A stretch of DNA of 64,000 bases from positions 1,615,717 to 1,679,716 of the forward strand of contig NW_006920413.1 of the NCBI RefSeq assembly GCF_000344685.1, read 5' to 3'. This document shows positions 28,596 through 40,597 of this stretch, one piece after another. The translations under genes and the position numbers were made by a program. This DNA comes from Gloeophyllum trabeum ATCC 11539 (taxonomy: Eukaryota > Basidiomycota > Agaricomycetes > Gloeophyllales > Gloeophyllaceae). The notes below the pieces were generated by a model. That model made no database searches. It worked only from the letters and a program-made list of their open reading frames with translations, and had not been told where the DNA came from. The stretch's first letter is position 1; the number at the start of each line of letters is the position of its first letter.

Positions 28596-31500
28596 AAAAT
28601 GGGATCAGTTCTCGTCCGATGAAGTCATCCGGGGTCCCCGGGTGGCTTCCTTTGGAAGGAGGTTCCCGAGGTCTTCTTGCCACGCGTCTTGAGGCTGCAA
28701 GCTTGCCACATCAGTTCTCTGTCAACGCACGCGTTCTAATCCACCTCTTACACACACCAGAGCACCTTGCGCGGTCAAGGCACAAGCGTATTTGCGCTGC
28801 TATCGATGCCCTACACGTCACCTGTCCTCGTCGTACCTACCAGGTGGAGAAACGACGAAGGGGTATGTTATATACATAGACTTGGGCCTCGGATCCACCA
28901 TCCATCGGATAAGTTCTATAGATACCAACGCCGCCACCGCCGGGCGATTCATACCGCTGCTGATTTCGCGCCGACCTGCCCCGACTTGTTCGACGCCCGC
29001 CGAGGAGCCTCGGGCTGACTGAACACTACATAGCAGATAGTAAGCGGGCGTCCAGATGACCCACGGAGCCTTCAACAAGATCATAGCATAGCAGAGAATG
29101 CACTCACCAACGCTGCGAAGACGCAGACCGTGCATAACCCAGAGGAAAAGTGCGCTAGTAGATGTACCTTGCCGGAGCCACATCGCCCCCTGGCTCCACT
29201 AGATATGTCGAACAAGCACGCTTGATCGGAATCTATATAGATTATAGCAAACCGTCCTCCGAATCTTTCAAGCTTCCATGCAGTTGTGGACGCTTCGCAC
29301 TTGCCGCTCTCTTAGAGTTCACGCCGACCGCGCCTTCCATGTTGCCCCGCTCCAGCATTCAGGACGTACGGTACAAAGTTCGCAGACCAGCCGGCCGCGG
29401 TATCTCGCTAGAGGCGTAAAGCGCGAATTCTGATGTGATCGACGGTATGTGCGCTAGGGGAGACGTCATAGTCAGTGCACGGGTGCAGTCGCAGATCCGT
29501 CGCTATCCACCCACATACTGATCGGAACCGAAAGGCGGGGGGAGCGCTGTGCTAATCATCAAACCCAAATGCCACGCGAGGCCATGGCCATGGTGTCCTT
29601 GAAAACGGGGGACCGCAAGGACGTTAACGTTCCTCGCCGATTTCATGAATCGAACTAAGTTTATGTTCAGTAAGACCTCCTACTGACGAGGTACAAGGGC
29701 GTCCCTCGCGGTTTTCATGCACCGGCTTTCTAGGAACGTCGCCGTCCACATTCATTTGGTGGACGATCCACTATCTGCGTAGAAATGACGTCGATCTACA
29801 GCAGTTGAACGCACCTTCATAGCTGGTCATCCTCGTAAATCCGTTTGCCTACTTGATATGAAGTGCAAGTACCCACTCGTGCGGGGAAGACGCCCGCTGA
29901 TGCTCCAACATGCTCGTGTTGACCTCGGAGGGATCGCACGAAAAGCTGGCTGAGACGACAATGGGACGAACGGGCATTTAGAATACCGGGCAATGAATTG
30001 CAGCTTTCGAAGCGCAGCCTGTACTTCTGCGACTTCGAATCCCGCGAAGAATGCTTGCGCGTCCCACTGGTCAGATTGACTTGAAGGCCAGAAGGTCAAT
30101 GAAGCCACATGACAGTCTAAACTTCACTCGGAGGCAAGGTATCAGGTGTGCGTCTCGCGAGACATCGGGTCGCGCAGCTAAGCACCCCCTCTCGGCGACA
30201 TAATGTTAGAACAGCATATAGCATGCACAGAGATCAACGATTTACCTCGGCCCAAAGTATGCACGAATGCTCCATGGCACTACATACTTAACCTCCACCC
30301 TATTGCATCTTCCTCCAATCTATAAGACGGACTGGACGATACCACGTGAAGAACGGAGACCCACGTTCCCCACTTCCACGATCCCGACACGAGTGGAAGC
30401 ATGGATACCCGCAGGCCGAGGTGACGAGGTCTCGCCTCTGGGAGTGCGTCCTTCCCGCGAGGATTTCCCGGCGAGCCCAGGTCGTAATTTCCTAACCCTC
30501 CATTGTCCGTAAGGCAAACGAATACAGTTCAAGCAACAATATCGAGAACTAGAGTCTATGGCTACAGCCTTCGCGCTTCGAATGAGATACAGTTGTCAGC
30601 GGAGCGTGAATGGAACGAAGTTGAAACTTAGGAGATGTAACATACCCATGACGTGGCGCACTCCGACCGTCCAGACACGCCGGCAGCATTCCTGACTGTA
30701 ATGCGAACTGTCTTTCCATGACAATCGGTCGTTTTCCCTTGAACGCACCCTGCCATATAATATTTTCGCAGCTATCCACAGGGTAAAGCAACTCTGAGGT
30801 ATGCTACACCGGTATGGTAATCATGCCGAAGCATCACCTGCCGTCGATGATTTCCTCTTGTTTGGCTGGAGAGACGCTGGTAGAAACACAGGAGTCTCTG
30901 GCGAGACAAGCAGCTAGTAGATGTCAGATGTAGTCATTCATGACTCCGGCTATTCTGCAGAGTATCAGACCTATATAACGCCCAACCGTGATTACTAGGG
31001 TCAACCAAGGTACAGTCCCAGATTGTCCTGCTTTGAAATCATTCGCAGATACGAGGGCAGATAATCCTGGACGCCCACATCACCTGCGGAAGCCCTAGGA
31101 TTGTCTGCCCCGCGTGCCAGTCCATCAGCGGTGGAAGACCACGGTAAGAACAATATCCAAGCTTCCCCGAAGTCCAATCTCGCGTATTTCTCCCTTGGCT
31201 GGGAAGTCAATCAATCCAGACAGCGGTCGTCGCGTCGAGAGACTCGAGACGCGTGAATGTCAAGGGTGGCAATCGAGGTCTACCAAATCCCATCAGTCTC
31301 ACGCATGGTCCTCCGGGTCCTGTAAGTACCACCTAATACTCACCGGAGACCTTCGTCCGCCTGCGATTGCAGCGTCTCCAGCCACTGGCAGCCAGCACAC
31401 ACCGTCTTGAATAACGCAAAGGCCACCATACTCGGCCTCCCCTTCCCCTCGTTCAGCGTTGCCCGGTACCGTCTGCCCAAGCTGGTCTCCTTCACCCCCC

Positions 31501-31715
31501 TCCACCTCAGTGAGTTCCCTTTATTCGTGTCCGCAGATCCGCGCTCCACGAATCTCAAGCTGATTTCATCCTGTGCACGTTTCCTTCCCTGCTTTCTTCC
31601 TTCAACTCGATTCGCGCTTCGCTTCTACTCGCAAGTCATTCCCCTCGTTCTCATCCTCCTGCGCGTCGGATACGTCCAGGCTAAGCGGTTGTATTCTCCA
31701 AAGAACGAACAAGGG
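28596..31715. other. Gene-poor region, 3.1 kb
   Basis: I can assemble no spliced protein on either strand; frames are under ~100 codons until the frame running into the BAG gene. No transposon motifs or tRNA arms were seen. A small nested hairpin occurs at 31231-31253 (CGCGT...ACGCG with inner CGAG/CTCG). The last ~300 bases are presumably the promoter of the BAG gene; the frame upstream of its ATG stays open and contains a hydrophobic run (VIPLVLILL), so a longer N-terminus is possible. Confidence 0.45.
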
Positions 31716-32431
31716 ATGAGTTATGTCGTAAAGTGGGGGCGGGAGAGGTCAGTGGCGCAGCATGTCATCTGTGCACTTCGTCCTTACCCCGGATTTTGCG
31801 TATAGGTTGCACTTTCCCCTCCCCGACCCTTCAACTAAGTTGTCGTACATCCGCCGCCAAATAGCAGATTACACTCACCTTCCCGAGGATTCATTCAAAT
31901 TGGTTCATGGAGGAGCGGTTATGAAGGATGACAATGCTCCTCGTACGTCGCCATTTGTTTTCCTTCCTCTCCAGTCACAGTGCTCATATGCGTCGCCGTC
32001 TCGCAGTCTCAGCCTACTCAATCCGACCCAATTCCACGATCGCGCTGATAGGCGGCGAGCCCCTCCCGACACCGCCAAAATCCTCCAAATCTTCGAAACC
32101 CGACAAGAATGAGCCCCGTACCGAACAGTCCACCCTCGCCCAGATCCGCGCCGAGCGGCAAGGCGTCCAGAACGGGCTCGCGAAAGAAGTTGATGCCTTC
32201 GTGGCCAATCTCCCTCCGACGCCACCACAGCAGGAGCAGGTGAAGACGATGCAGCCGACACATGCGCGCCTCTCGGAGTTGTTACTGCAGTCGCTATTGC
32301 GGCTAGATGCGATTAATGCGGAGGGGGGATGGGACGAAGCGAGGAAGGAGAGGAAGGAGGCGGTGAAAGAGGTGCAGAAGGTATTGGATAGACTGGATGG
32401 GGCGTGGGCGGGCATTAAAGGGAGAAGATGA
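31716..32431 (+). CDS. BAG-domain co-chaperone with ubiquitin-like N-terminus
   Basis: Three exons (31716-31747, 31806-31942, 32007-32431) give 197 residues. The N-terminal half is a ubiquitin-like fold: MSYVVKWGRERLHFPLP, KLSYIRRQIADYTHLPED, FKLVHGGAVMKDDNAPL and SIRPNSTIALIGG. After a Pro/Lys linker the C-terminal ~100 residues form the BAG helical bundle: EVDAFVANLPP, HARLSELLLQSLLRLDAI, EARKERKEAVKEVQKVLDRLD. BAG proteins bind the Hsp70 nucleotide-binding domain and promote ADP release. The first coding exon is only 32 nt. An alternative start at 31762 would replace the conserved beginning of the ubiquitin-like fold with intron sequence and was not used. A longer in-frame N-terminus with a hydrophobic stretch (as in membrane-tethered yeast Snl1) cannot be excluded. 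Confidence 0.9.
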
Positions 32432-33073
32432 GATATGCAGGATACATATGGTAGAGGAGGATACGGTGATGGTGTGAGTGATTGTACTTCAGACCAGACT
32501 AGATTATTCAGGGTGTAGACGGGATAACCGCTTTCTGACCCACTGCCACTTCGCCTATTCCTTCTGTGATCCCCTTTCCGTCTATGCACGAAATGCGCTA
32601 TTCAAGTGCAGGTAACCATATCTTTGCTATGCGTAGCGTGCGTCATGAGTGGTAGCTATAGGCTGTTGCTAGTTCCCGACGCTTTATGCATTCTTCCCGA
32701 AGCGGAAGTCAAGCTACCAAATTGGGATATGTTTGACAAGGAAAGCACTTCTTCCTGATTACGGTCACAACCTCCGTTCTTCCTCTCTCTGTGCTCCTTT
32801 CAACCTCTTTCCTCCTCTTTCGCTGTGTTCGTTTGGAGGACGCAACCGCGCTTCAAATCTCCATCAGCGTTCGCGTGGCTCACACGTGGTAGGTAACCTA
32901 TCAATTCGCCGGAGTCCACGGCGCTTTATCGCCCAAGTCATCGCAGTGCATCAAAATCTGCCTTTCATTTCTAATCGACAGGGTCACAGAGAAATCCGAG
33001 TCAGCTTGTCTTCAGCTTAAAAGACCCACTGATTTAGCCAGTGGGTGAAGCTTTCACGCTGACAGCAACGAAC
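32432..33073. other. Intergenic and 5' leader region of the IleRS gene
   Basis: No coding frame is convincing. It includes the 3' flank of the BAG gene and the promoter/leader of the synthetase gene. A strong hairpin lies 21-60 bases before the start codon (listed separately). Confidence 0.5.
33014..33053 (+). promoter_or_regulatory. Hairpin in the IleRS 5' leader
   Basis: ACCCACTG (33024-33031) pairs perfectly with CAGTGGGT (33039-33046) around the loop ATTTAGC. AGCTT (33014-33018) and AAGCT (33048-33052) extend the stem across a bulge of five A/G bases on the 5' side. The structure ends about 21 bases before the ATG, well placed to slow scanning ribosomes or bind a protein. Whether it is transcribed is inferred. 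Confidence 0.5.
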
Positions 33074-36000
33074 ATGTCGTTCCCCCCGCACGATAGTAAG
33101 TCCAAACTGTCCGATTCCCTTCCGAACCTACTTCATAACATTGTAGCATGTAGTCTCGGCGCCGTTCAACTTTCCGAAGGAGGAGGAGAAGGTCATCCAG
33201 TACTGGCGCGAGATCGATGCCTTCCAGACGAGCTTGAAGTTGTCTGAGGGCAAGCCTGAATACTCGTTCTATGACGGCCCTCCGTTCGCTACCGGTCTGC
33301 CGCATTACGGTCACTTGCTCGCTGGAACCATCAAGGTGCGCGCCCCTCACCCCTCATTCTACTCCGAACAATTACTCATCGGTGTGTAGGACATCGTCAC
33401 CCGCCATTCGCACGTAACCGGCCACCACGTCGTGCGCCGCTTCGGCTGGGACACGCACGGCCTGCCCGTCGAGCACGAGATCGACAAGAAGCTCGGCATC
33501 CGCGGGCGCGAGGACGTGCTCGCGATGGGCATCGACAAGTACAACGCCGAGTGCCGCGCGATCGTCATGCGCTACTCCGCCGAGTGGCGGCGCACCGTCG
33601 AGCGCATGGGCCGCTGGATCGACTTCGACAACGACTACAAGACGCTGAACACAAGCTTTATGGAGAGCGTGTGGTGGGCGTTCTCAGAGCTCCATAAGAA
33701 GGGGATGGTGTACAGGGGCTTGAAGGTCATGCCCTACTCGACTGGGTGCTTTACACCGCTGTCGAATTTTGAAGCGGGCTTGAATTACAAGGAAGTACAG
33801 GACCCTGCAGGTAATCTTTTTTTCCTGTCCCAGCCTTAGTTATTCCCTCACCAAACAACAGTGACGGTTGCTTTCCCACTTGTTGACGATCGGAGCACGT
33901 CTCTCCTTGCATGGACGACGACACCCTGGACGCTTCCCTCCAACCTTGCTCTCTGTGTACATCCCGACTTCACCTACATCAAGATACACGACCAGGAGCG
34001 CGACCAAAACTTCATCATCCACGAAAATCTTCTCAAGACGCTGTACAAAGACCCCAAAAAGGCCAAGTTGAAGAAGGTCGGCCAGTTCAAGGGATCGGAT
34101 ATGAAGGGATGGCGATATGTCCCGCTCTTTGAATACTTTACAGAACAGGTTGGATCCTGTTCTTGTAGGCCCTCTTTGTCACTAATGCGCCGTAGTTTGA
34201 AGATAGGGCGTTCAGGGTCGTTGTCGATACATATGTTACAGATGCAGATGGTACAGGTATCGTTCACCAGGCGCCGGCGTTCGGTGAGGACGATCACCGC
34301 GTAGCACTGGCGCACGGTGTCATCCGGCCGGACGAGCAGCCTCCCTGCCCCATCGACGATTCAGGCAGGTTCACGAAGGAGGTACCTGATTTCCAGGGAC
34401 AATACGTGAAGGTACGTGCGCAACTAAAAGTCCCCCTTTTTCCCGGTTCGGTGGTGTAACGGATATGTTGGTGTTTCCAGGACGCCGACAAGGACATCCA
34501 AAAAGTGTTGAAGGCAAAGGGCCGACTGATCGTACAGTCCGTCCTCAACCATCAGTACCCCTTCTGCTGGAGGTCAGCACTATGCCCGCCGTATGTGCGT
34601 GATGAATGCTGAATGCAACATAGGTCCGGCACGCCCCTGCTGTACCGTGCGATCCCGACGTGGTTCGTCAGGGTCTCTCCCATCGTCGATGAACTGGTAG
34701 CGAATAACAAGGAGACGCGGTGGTACGCGCTTTGTTGCTCTCCCAAGTGATATTTATGTTGAGGTGGGCTGGCATTAGGGTCCCGCAGAATGTAGGCGAA
34801 GGCCGCTTCGGAAACTGGATCGCGAATGCGCGGGATTGGAACATCTCGCGGAATCGGTACTGGGGTACGCCCATCCCGCTGTGGGCCAGTGAGGATATGG
34901 AGGAGGTTCGGCTCTCTGGGCATGTCAGGACGTGCAGTTGACGATCCTCTTTCTCACCTAGATCGTGTGCGTTGGTTCCGTGGAAGAGCTGGAGAAGTTG
35001 TCCGGCGTGAAGGGGATCACGGATTTGCACCGGGACAAGATCGATCACATCACTATCCCCTCGAAGCAAGGCAAGGGGCAGTTGAAGAGGATCGAAGAGG
35101 TGTTTGACTGTTGGTTCGAGTCGGGAAGGTGCGGATTCTCTAAATGACCACCCAGGTATGGCGGATTTGCTGACTTGGCATAGTATGCCGTATGCTCAGT
35201 TGCACTACCCCTTCGAGAACAAGGAGCTCTTCGAGCAGAGGTTCCCTGCTGACTTCGTCTCCGAGGGTATCGACCAGACGAGAGGGTGGTTCTATACACT
35301 TTTGGTTCTGTCGACGCATTTGTTTGGAAGGGCGCCCTGGAAGAATTTGATTGTCACCGGTCTTGTGCTTGCTGCGTATGTCTCACGATTTGTCGTGTCC
35401 CGTTGAGCCAGACTCACGCCTAATCACCAGAGATGGGAAGAAGATGAGTAAGAGCCTGAAGAACTATCCTGACCCTCATGTCGTTATTGATACTTACGGT
35501 GCCGACGCTACACGGTACGCAGTGGTTTTCCCTCCGTCTCATCGATCATAATCGAGCTATTGATGCAGGATGTTTTTGGTTAACTCTCCCATTGTCCGCG
35601 GCGACAACCTGCGCTTCCGGGAAGAGGGTGTGCGAGAAGTCATCTCTAGAGTCCTCTTGCCTTGGTTAAACTCCTTCCGCTTCTTCCTTGGCCACGCTGC
35701 TCTTTACCGTAAGACCTACGGCCAGGAGTTCAAATACGACCCGCACGCGCCAGTGTCTAACAATGTCATGGATCGCTGGATCCTGGCCCGGTGTCAATCT
35801 CTGATCAGACTGGTTAGGGAGGAGATGGCCGCATACCGGTTATATACTATCATCCCGCGATTACTGGATCTGGTGGATGAGTTGACTAACTGGTATATTC
35901 GATTCAACCGGAGGCGGCTAAAAGGAGAAGACGGCAAGGAGGACACGATGAAGGCGCTGAACACGCTCTTCGAGACTCTCTTTACCTTGTGCTGTACAAT

Positions 36001-37020
36001 GGTACGTTGTTTCATAGGCTCCGCGACATTCTTTCGGACTCACACCTCTGCAGTCGTCGTACACGCCATTCCTGACAGAGAATATCTATCAGTCTCTGCG
36101 ACCCTTCATGCCGGAAGTTCCGGGACAAGATGCACGGTCCATCCATTTCTTGCCCTTCCCAGAGGTCAAGGAAGAGTACTTTGACGCCGATATCGAACGT
36201 CAGGTTAAGCGCATGCAGACTGTGATCGAGTTGACACGGAATATCCGGGAGCGAAATAATCTGTCCTTGAAGGTCTGCAATCAGATCTCTGCTGTGCGCC
36301 CTCTTATGCTGATCGCTTGGCCCGTAGACGCCGTTAAAAGAGCTGCTTATCTTCCACGCAGACGAGGAATACTTAAATGACATCAAGCCATTACAGCGAT
36401 ACATCCAGTCTGAACTGAATGTGCGCGACGTGGTGTTTACCACGAACGAGACGGAATCTGGAGTGCGATACCGTGCTGTCGCCGACTGGAGCGTCCTGGG
36501 GAAGAAACTGCGGAAAGACTTGGGCAAGGTCAAGAATGCTCTGCCGAACGTCCCCAGCGACCAGATCAAGTCGTACACTCAGACGGGCAAGCTGTCAGTC
36601 GCAGGCATCCAGCTTGTCGAAGGCGATCTACAAGTTCAACGGTACATTGAGTTACCTACCGGGACGGAGGAGACGTATGCAACTCAGACCGATAACGATG
36701 TCGTTGTCCGATTGGACATCAAGGTCCATCCCGAGTTGAAGGGAGAGTGGCTAGCTCGCGAAATCATTAACCGCGTGCAGAAACTACGGAAGAAGGCGGG
36801 TCTGCAGGCTACCGACGATGTGGACGTTTTCTACCGCTTCGACGAAGGATCGGGTGCTGAGCTACTGGAGGCTTTCCAGAGTCACGGGGAAGCCATTCAG
36901 AAGACGGTGAGGAGCGTTCCGCAGGATATCAAGAGACGGAAAGCGGACGCGAAGACGGTCATCGAGGAGGAGCAAGAGGTGGCGGACGTGACGTTCTTGC
37001 TTTCGTTAGTGTGGCCATAG
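33074..37020 (+). CDS. ILS1: Isoleucyl-tRNA synthetase, cytoplasmic
   Basis: The protein is class I, about 1,060 residues, in many exons. The first coding exon is 22 nt (MSFPPHD) and continues [18 protein letters not shown]. The HIGH-type motif reads [11 protein letters not shown] near 33290-33330, and the KMSKS motif is [15 protein letters not shown] near 35431-35475. The editing (CP1) domain includes [17 protein letters not shown] and [21 protein letters not shown]. The anticodon-binding domain starts near [17 protein letters not shown], and the eukaryotic C-terminal extension runs to the stop at 37018-37020. It charges tRNA-Ile in the cytosol. Absence of a targeting peptide argues against the mitochondrial enzyme. 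Several donors are of the GTTNGN type. Its stop is 85 bp from that of SNU23. Confidence 0.96.
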
Positions 37021-37105
37021 GGACGTACTGGATAGAAGAAAAGAAAAGGTGTTGTAATACATACATATAGTGTTGTGCATCAATCTTGAAGACCAGGGCT
37101 CTTGC

Positions 37106-37889
37106 TCATTTCTTCGTGGTTCCGAACCCGCCAAATCCCATCATCTTCATCATGTCATCGTCTACTGTGGCTTCCTGGGCGAGTTCGACACGGGCTTTCT
37201 CTTTTTCTGCTTTCTTCTGTGCCTTCTTCTCCGCCCGTATTGCCGCTTCCTTTTCGCGCACTTGGGCCAACCGTTGCTCGAAGTCAAATGTCTTTGCATT
37301 TGACGCCTCTTTCGTCTTCTCTCGCAAGTATGCTATTCGAGCCCGCACTTGCTCGACGGTCGAGCGCGATATACGTGTTGTCTGCCCCAGTGCTCTCAGG
37401 TCTAGTGCAGATAGTCAATACACCTACCCAAGCACCGCGGATTGTACACTTACGTGCTCTGCCGTTAATGTGATCCAAGTATGCTGAGCTGTCCTTATAA
37501 GTGCGGTTACAAGCTTCGCAGTAGAAACCAGGAACACCGGGACCCCTTCCGCTAGCATTCTGCACGACCATCGTCTTCCCGAGATTCTTGTCCAGCTCCA
37601 GAGGTGCTTCTCTCTGCTTCATCAGCTCAGTTGGCTTCGGGAGATCCTTCTTAACTCCTTTCCGCGGACGCTTTCCTGTGTACGATAGCCATAGGCATGT
37701 AGACAGTGTATGATGCAGCTGGCACGCTAACGCACCGGACTTCGCTCGTTCCTCATTCTCCTGCATCCGCTCTTTCTCTTCTTGATCCCGTTTCTTAGCC
37801 TTCTCTGCATACTCTTCCTTGTCCCACTTCCTTCGAAAGTCTGCGGTCGCAGCGGCCTTCGCGCCATAAGCACCAGCCTTTTCCGCCAT
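37106..37889 (-). CDS. SNU23: Spliceosomal tri-snRNP protein Snu23 (ZMAT2)
   Basis: Three exons give about 220 residues. The N-terminal segment ADFRRKWDKEEYAEKAKKR is highly charged. The central matrin-type C2H2 finger FYCEACNRTYKDSSAYLDH, followed by INGRAH whose His is completed across an intron, is the family hallmark. Next is LRALGQTTRISRSTVEQVRAR, then a Lys/Glu/Ala-rich helix and a Gly-rich tail (MMKMMGFGGFGTTKK). Snu23 is part of the U4/U6.U5 tri-snRNP and B complex near the 5' splice site. The start is the ATG giving MAEKAGAYG; an upstream in-frame ATG at 37967 would add unrelated residues. It diverges from the EXS gene across 232 bp. Confidence 0.94.
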
Positions 37890-38121
37890 AGCTGAACGGC
37901 AGAGAGAACGCGATTGTGGCGGTAAGCGTGAAAGATCAGTTGGCCAGACTGGGGAAGTGCTGGCCACGTTTTCGTCAGTAGCTAAACCCGCAACTCATTC
38001 TCGTTTACCGTCACGGTTTAGTTTCTACCTCAGCAACGTTCCCTACGTCTTGCACAGTCGCTTGCCAGCAGATTCAATATTGACCCCATGCACGCGCTAT
38101 AGACCGTCTACTCGACGCAAA

Positions 38122-39695
38122 ATGGACGACTTCATCGACGACGAGACGCCGTTCGCTGTTTCCTTCCCTTTACCGTTTCGCGTCCTCTTCCTGGTCGGCT
38201 TAGGCATTCTCGGTTGGGCTGCGAATCTGCACGGTCTTACCTTGCTGGGAGTTGACGTGTCGAGTGCTTTTGGCTTGAGTATCCATGCAGGCCATACGAC
38301 GCCTTTACCCACAGACCGCCAGGCTGGGTCGAGATTCACCTCTTTCCATGGACCCATGTATCGTCTCTTCATATCCTACTCTACCTGGTGCTTTCTGGCC
38401 TGGAGTATCTTCCGATTTTCAGCCGGAAACGATCCCATGTTAGTCGATGTCTTCAAGTACATCCCTGGTATCGCATGTCTGGGTGTACTGTTGCTGGTCA
38501 TATGTCCTTTCAACGTTTGCCAGAAACGTGAGCGCGATGCCTTTCTTCTGTGAGATGGATCCCAACACTCTTTTCATTCATCCAAACCCACGTCGTCGTC
38601 CATGCAGGTCCCTACGCAGGTGTATAACGCCCCCGTCTCATCGGCAAACATACTTCTGTGATATCGTTTTTGCGGATATCCTCACTTCCTTTGCTAAGGT
38701 TGTCGGGGATATATGGCTGTCCTTGTGTATGCTATGGCCTGGAGGCAGTCTTCTGGAGCTACCAACACAAAGCGGCCTTTCGCGGTGGGTTCTTCCCATC
38801 CTAATGAGGCGAGTCCTCAGCACCCTTGTCACCGTGCCAGGCACTCATTCAGGACAGTTTGCCGTATGCCGTGCGGCTTCGCCAATGTTTGATTGACTAC
38901 TACATCCCGGGGAACGAGAGTCGACGCCCTCTATATAATGCATTGAAGTATGCGACTTCCTTTCCAGTCATCTTTTTGTCGGCCGCCCAACGAATAGTAG
39001 TGACCGAGCTCGTCGCAGAGAAAGGGGAGAAAGTGGCTAACGAGGCTTGGCACGGGGAGCATCAGCTATTTCGACTATGGTGAGTATGCATGACTGCCAT
39101 CGTGACCTTATCTTGTTCACCCGACAATCTTAGGCTGTTGTCTGCTCTGGTGAACTCGCTGTATTCCTTCTGGTGGGACCTCACGAATGATTGGGGGCTG
39201 GATCTCTTGAAGATCCAATCGTCGGAGAACCGCAGTGCTCGAGTGCCAAGGCCTTTGATTCTGCCATCATTGCATTCTAGATCCGAATCAATCACCAGCA
39301 ATACCGCTTCCTCCTCGTCCTCAGGCCGAGAGGATGGGTCAGACAGGCCTTGGCTATCACCTCGTCAAAATCAAGCATATCCTAATGGTCTTCGCCCGAC
39401 GCTATTATATCCCCTTCCTGTGTATCCCCTCATCATCTTCCTCAACCTTGTACTACGCCTGACATGGTCAATCAAACTCTCCAGTCACCTGCACTTCTAC
39501 ACGGAAGGCAGCGTTGTCATATTCTGGCTAGAGATGGCAGAATTGTTCCGACGGTGGATGTGGGTGTTCGTGCGTGTAGAGTGGGAAGTCGTGCGGAGGA
39601 CTGAGGAGGCGGGGTACAAGGCTGGTGGGAGTTACGATGCCGAAGAATACGAACTGCTATCCCCGAATGAGGAACAGAGCAAACCTGAGAGCTGA
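38122..39695 (+). CDS. ERD1: EXS-domain membrane protein, Erd1-like
   Basis: Four exons separated by introns at 38550-38607 (58 nt), 38813-38852 (40 nt, the shortest seen here) and one of 54 nt near 39079 give 473 residues. Several hydrophobic segments are visible: VLFLVGLGILGWAANL, YRLFISYSTWCFLAWSIF, IPGIACLGVLLLVICPFNV, VYPLIIFLNLVLRLTW. EXS landmarks are RERDAFLLSLRRC, YFCDIVFADILTSFAKVVGD, LRQCLIDYY, NALKYATSFPVI and NSLYSFWWDLTNDWGLDLL. Yeast Erd1 is needed for retention of ER luminal and Golgi resident proteins and for Golgi phosphate recycling. The protein lacks the SPX domain of Syg1/Xpr1 relatives. A Ser-rich insertion (about SNTASSSSSGREDG) is a probable cytosolic loop. Confidence 0.9.
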
Positions 39696-40597
39696 TTAAG
39701 TGCTGTCACTGTGGGCGGCTTTTGGACACGAGACTATCTGTGTAGTACGTGACACACTCTGTGGTGGGCGTCCATCTCACGTAGCCCGTTTGGGACAGGC
39801 ACCTGATAATACCCTACTGGTAATAGACAATGTTCTAATGCATATGACCGGTTCCAAGTAAGAATCTACGGCCATGGTTCCCATTGTCTGAATCGATGGC
39901 TGCTGGCCCTGCTCGTTTGCCGACTTCCGTTCCCTTTCCTATCGTGATCAGTCGGCAACCTCGCCGTTTCCCCCCGTCTTTCCGACCACTGCTCAATCTT
40001 GTCTTGCTTTCTTAAGTATTTGTTATCATATCCACGCCTGCTGACACACGTAGGCACCTTCTGCTTCCGGTCTTCCCGAGACCCAATGGTCGGAAGGCCG
40101 CCCTGTCTTCCATCTCTCACCAGACATCCGTCACGAATCGGCCCTTCCCTGGTGTACTTGTTCTATTTTGGTTGTCCGGGCTGAGCGGTGTATAATGCAG
40201 GCTTGAAAAATACGTTGAGGCGAGGGCAGAATTGTGAGTCCTCACCTAGAATAGCTCTTGCGAACGCTGCGTGGATCTAATGGTTCAGGCGGAGAGCACG
40301 TGACTTCCATCCGAGATGGAGTGCCGATGCTCGTTTGCCCGACACCGAAGGCAGACGAACGAACATCCATGAGCAAGCAGCGCTCGGGCAGATGGGTTAT
40401 CTCTGTACCGTCTAAACGCAATACCCGGCAGAGACTTTCATTCCCAAAGTTCGATCTCGGGTACTAGTCCCAGCACCAGCTCTGTCAGCTGATGCTTCTC
40501 CACGTCCCACACTGTACAGCGCATGACATCTATATAAAGGTCCCAGTGGACAGTTGCTGAGCATAACGCACTAGCCACCCATCCCTGATCTATCGAT
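39696..40597. other. Upstream region of the formate dehydrogenase gene
   Basis: No gene is seen in these 0.9 kb. The region holds the 3' flank of the EXS gene and a promoter with a clear TATA box at 40531-40538. Confidence 0.55.
40531..40538 (+). promoter_or_regulatory. TATA box of the formate dehydrogenase gene
   Basis: TATATAAA lies 60 bp before the ATG at 40598, a normal distance for a short leader. A strong TATA is unlike the housekeeping genes nearby and fits a strongly regulated or highly expressed gene. Confidence 0.65.

Noticed and set aside
29630..29665. Possible tRNA T-arm (GAATCGAAC on the plus strand)
   Set aside because: The flanking bases do not form the 5-bp T stem and no acceptor or anticodon stem is found.
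31762..31942. Alternative start of the BAG protein at 31762
   Set aside because: The first residues would be intron sequence; splicing 31748-31805 gives the ubiquitin-like start MSYVVKWGRERLHF.
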